A stretch of DNA of 23,402 nt from DATADF01 sp046263155 (lineage in GTDB: Bacteria > Actinomycetota > CADDZG01 > WHSQ01): NCBI GenBank assembly GCA_046263155.1, contig JBHELF010000067.1, positions 1 to 23,402 on the forward strand, read 5' to 3'. The notes under the pieces were generated by a model. The model saw only the letters and a list, made by a program, of their open reading frames with translations. It searched no databases and had not been told where the DNA came from. How positions within the stretch are numbered: the first letter of the stretch is position 1; each line of letters starts with the position of its first letter. The position numbers and the translations under genes were made by a program. Of the stretch, positions 21,805-23,402 are shown piece after piece.

Positions 21805-23402
21805 ATGATCAACAACAACGCGTCCCACACGCGCTTCTACCGCCTGGGCTTATTCGCGGCGAGGCGGAAATGGTGGGTGATGGGGGCGTGGTTCGTGGCC
21901 CTCGTGGCGCTCGGCCCCCAGCTCGGAAAGATGACCGACCGCATGTCGAGCGGGGGCTTCGAGGTCCCGGGCTCACAATCCGATCGCGTCACCCGGATCC
22001 TGAAGGACGACTTCAGCGGCAAATACCAGTTCTCCGATCTGCTGGTACTTCATTCCGATGAGCTGAGAGCCACGGATTCGGAATACCGCGCCGCGTTCCT
22101 AGACGTTAAGACTGCGCTCGAAAAGTCTCCGGGTATCGGAGAGGTCTCCGATCCCTACGCGACCCCGCAGCAGTCGATCTCCGCCCACGGCAGGACGATG
22201 ACGGCGAGCGTAGGGCTGACCGACGACCAGGACCAGGCACTGAAGCACAACGACGAGGTCGAGGCCGCGATCGAGGAGGCAGCCCAAGGCCACGACGATG
22301 TGCAGGTCCTAATTACGGGCGCGGCCCCCTTCTACTCCGCGTTCGAAGAGACAACGACCCATGATCTCGAACGCGCCGAGCGCATCGCGTTCCCGATCAC
22401 GCTGCTGATTCTACTGTTCGCGTTCGGCTCGCTTGTGGCTGCAGGCATGCCGCTACTGATGGCGATCGTTGCCCTGGGACTTTCCTTCGGGCTGATCTCG
22501 ATCATGGCCGCGAACTGGACTACCAGCATCTTCACTCAGAACATCGCCTCGATGATCGGCCTCGGCGTCGGGATCGATTACTCGCTTTTCATGTTGTCGC
22601 GCTTCCGTGAGCGGCTGCGCGCCGAGGTTTCCGTCCCTCAGGCGATTGCAGAGACGATGGCATCGAGCGGCAAGGCCGTGTTCGTGTCCGCACTCACAGT
22701 CGTCGTCTCGCTGTCGGGAACGCTGCTCGTGAACCTGCAGGCACTGCGCTCGATGGGGGTTGGGGCCATGATCGCGGTCGCCATCGCGGGCGCGGCCGCG
22801 CTGACTTTTCTTCCTGCGGTGCTTGTGTGGATAGGTCCGAAGGTGAACTCCTTGCGCGTTGGGCCTCGCCGCGACAAAGACAGCCGGATGTGGCATCGCT
22901 GGGCGGTGGCGGTGATGGATCGTCCCTGGGCTTGGCTCGGCATTTCCGTGTTGATACTTGTCGCGCTTGCGGCTCCCGCCCTCGATCTGAACGTGGGCTC
23001 GTCCGGTCCCGAGATCCTTCCTCCGGATGCAAAGCCGCGCATCGCCGCCGAGATCACCGCTGAAGCTTTCGGCGAGGGCCAGGTCGCGCCGGCACAGGTG
23101 GTCATTCGCCATCAAGAGGGGGTTCTCGACGGAGGCTTCGGCGACGTCTACGCGGCAGCCGCCGCGATAGCGAAGGAACAAGAGGTCGTGCGCGTCGATT
23201 CGATTGCCACTCTGGCCCCCGGTGCTAATGAGGCGACGGCGCTTGCCGCGGCGTCGTCACCGGCCGCGGAGCCATTCATCGGCGGCCTCATTGGCGATGA
23301 CGGCAAGACGACGCTCTTGTCGGTCGTCACGCGGCACGGCGCGCAATCGGAGCAATCGAACGATCTCGTGACGGCTCTGCGGCAGGACCTGCCGAGTGTC
23401 GT
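21805..23402 (+). CDS. MMPL/RND-type membrane transporter, N-terminal part
   Basis: The frame is open from ATG 21805 to the right edge (532 codons), so the C-terminal part is missing. The layout is typical for MMPL proteins of actinobacteria. A first membrane helix (about residues 23-41) is followed by a long extracytoplasmic loop (about 45-190). Then comes a helix cluster (about 195-236, 245-263, 276-300, 308-335), with the hallmark GLGVGIDYSLFMLSRFRER at about residues 252-270. After a cytosolic linker and a further helix near residues 373-390, the second extracytoplasmic loop begins (SSGPEILPPDAKPR). These proton-driven proteins export lipids, siderophores or drugs. The cargo here is unknown. 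It lies 92 bases after ku and appears to have its own ribosome site. No linked lipid-synthesis gene is visible. Confidence 0.9.
   Translation, partial: MINNNASHTRFYRLGLFAARRKWWVMGAWFVALVALGPQLGKMTDRMSSGGFEVPGSQSDRVTRILKDDFSGKYQFSDLLVLHSDELRATDSEYRAAFLDVKTALEKSPGIGEVSDPYATPQQSISAHGRTMTASVGLTDDQDQALKHNDEVEAAIEEAAQGHDDVQVLITGAAPFYSAFEETTTHDLERAERIAFPITLLILLFAFGSLVAAGMPLLMAIVALGLSFGLISIMAANWTTSIFTQNIASMIGLGVGIDYSLFMLSRFRERLRAEVSVPQAIAETMASSGKAVFVSALTVVVSLSGTLLVNLQALRSMGVGAMIAVAIAGAAALTFLPAVLVWIGPKVNSLRVGPRRDKDSRMWHRWAVAVMDRPWAWLGISVLILVALAAPALDLNVGSSGPEILPPDAKPRIAAEITAEAFGEGQVAPAQVVIRHQEGVLDGGFGDVYAAAAAIAKEQEVVRVDSIATLAPGANEATALAAASSPAAEPFIGGLIGDDGKTTLLSVVTRHGAQSEQSNDLVTALRQDLPSV

Noticed and set aside
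22453..23181. A 242-codon open frame on the minus strand opposite the MMPL gene
   Set aside because: Composition is rich in Arg, His and Asp with no domain. It is the antisense shadow of a clear MMPL gene in GC-rich DNA.

Overview
The window is GC-rich, gene-dense DNA with no gene-free stretch above about 115 bases. It reads as a chromosomal segment of an actinobacterium, probably an uncultured soil or groundwater Actinomycetota lineage. The reasons are frequent GTG starts, a PucR-type regulator, a bacterial Ku protein, an actinobacterial-style MMPL transporter, and a MobA gene next to a DUF6457-like small protein. This taxonomic call is an inference from gene content and not from a marker gene. 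I saw no tRNA, rRNA, insertion sequence or CRISPR array.

Region 1 (2-10664) is a tightly packed plus-strand run. It opens with the end of an M81 (microcystinase C-like) metallopeptidase. Seven predicted exported proteins follow, interrupted by one cytosolic class I glutamine amidotransferase. The exported set is two paralogous LVIVD-type beta-propellers, an unrecognised secreted protein, two paralogous CocE/NonD-type (S15-like) serine hydrolases, an Asp-box (BNR) propeller and a trypsin-like serine protease with an intact triad. Each CocE gene is joined to the preceding exported-protein gene by an ATGA overlap or a direct TAG-ATG junction, which suggests translational coupling.

Region 2 (10697-17057) looks like the intracellular half. 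It has a 4-coumarate-CoA-ligase-like adenylate-forming enzyme, an M19 (renal-dipeptidase type) dipeptidase, an N-succinylamino acid racemase/o-succinylbenzoate synthase with all five active-site residues, and a COG3375-type GNAT acyltransferase. A PucR-family regulator converges on these from the other strand. A racemase of this kind plus a GNAT is the known core of a D- to L-amino acid conversion route. With a dipeptidase and an M81 peptidase beside it, the simplest reading is uptake and use of peptides that contain D-residues, fed by secreted hydrolases. That link is inference.

Region 3 (17162-20641) is a molybdenum-enzyme block: a DUF6457-like small protein, MobA on the opposite strand, a small DUF1416-like beta-sandwich protein, and a bis-MGD oxidoreductase with a CxxCxxxC...C iron-sulfur motif. 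Region 4 holds ku (20744-21712) and the start of an MMPL/RND-type membrane transporter that runs off the right edge.
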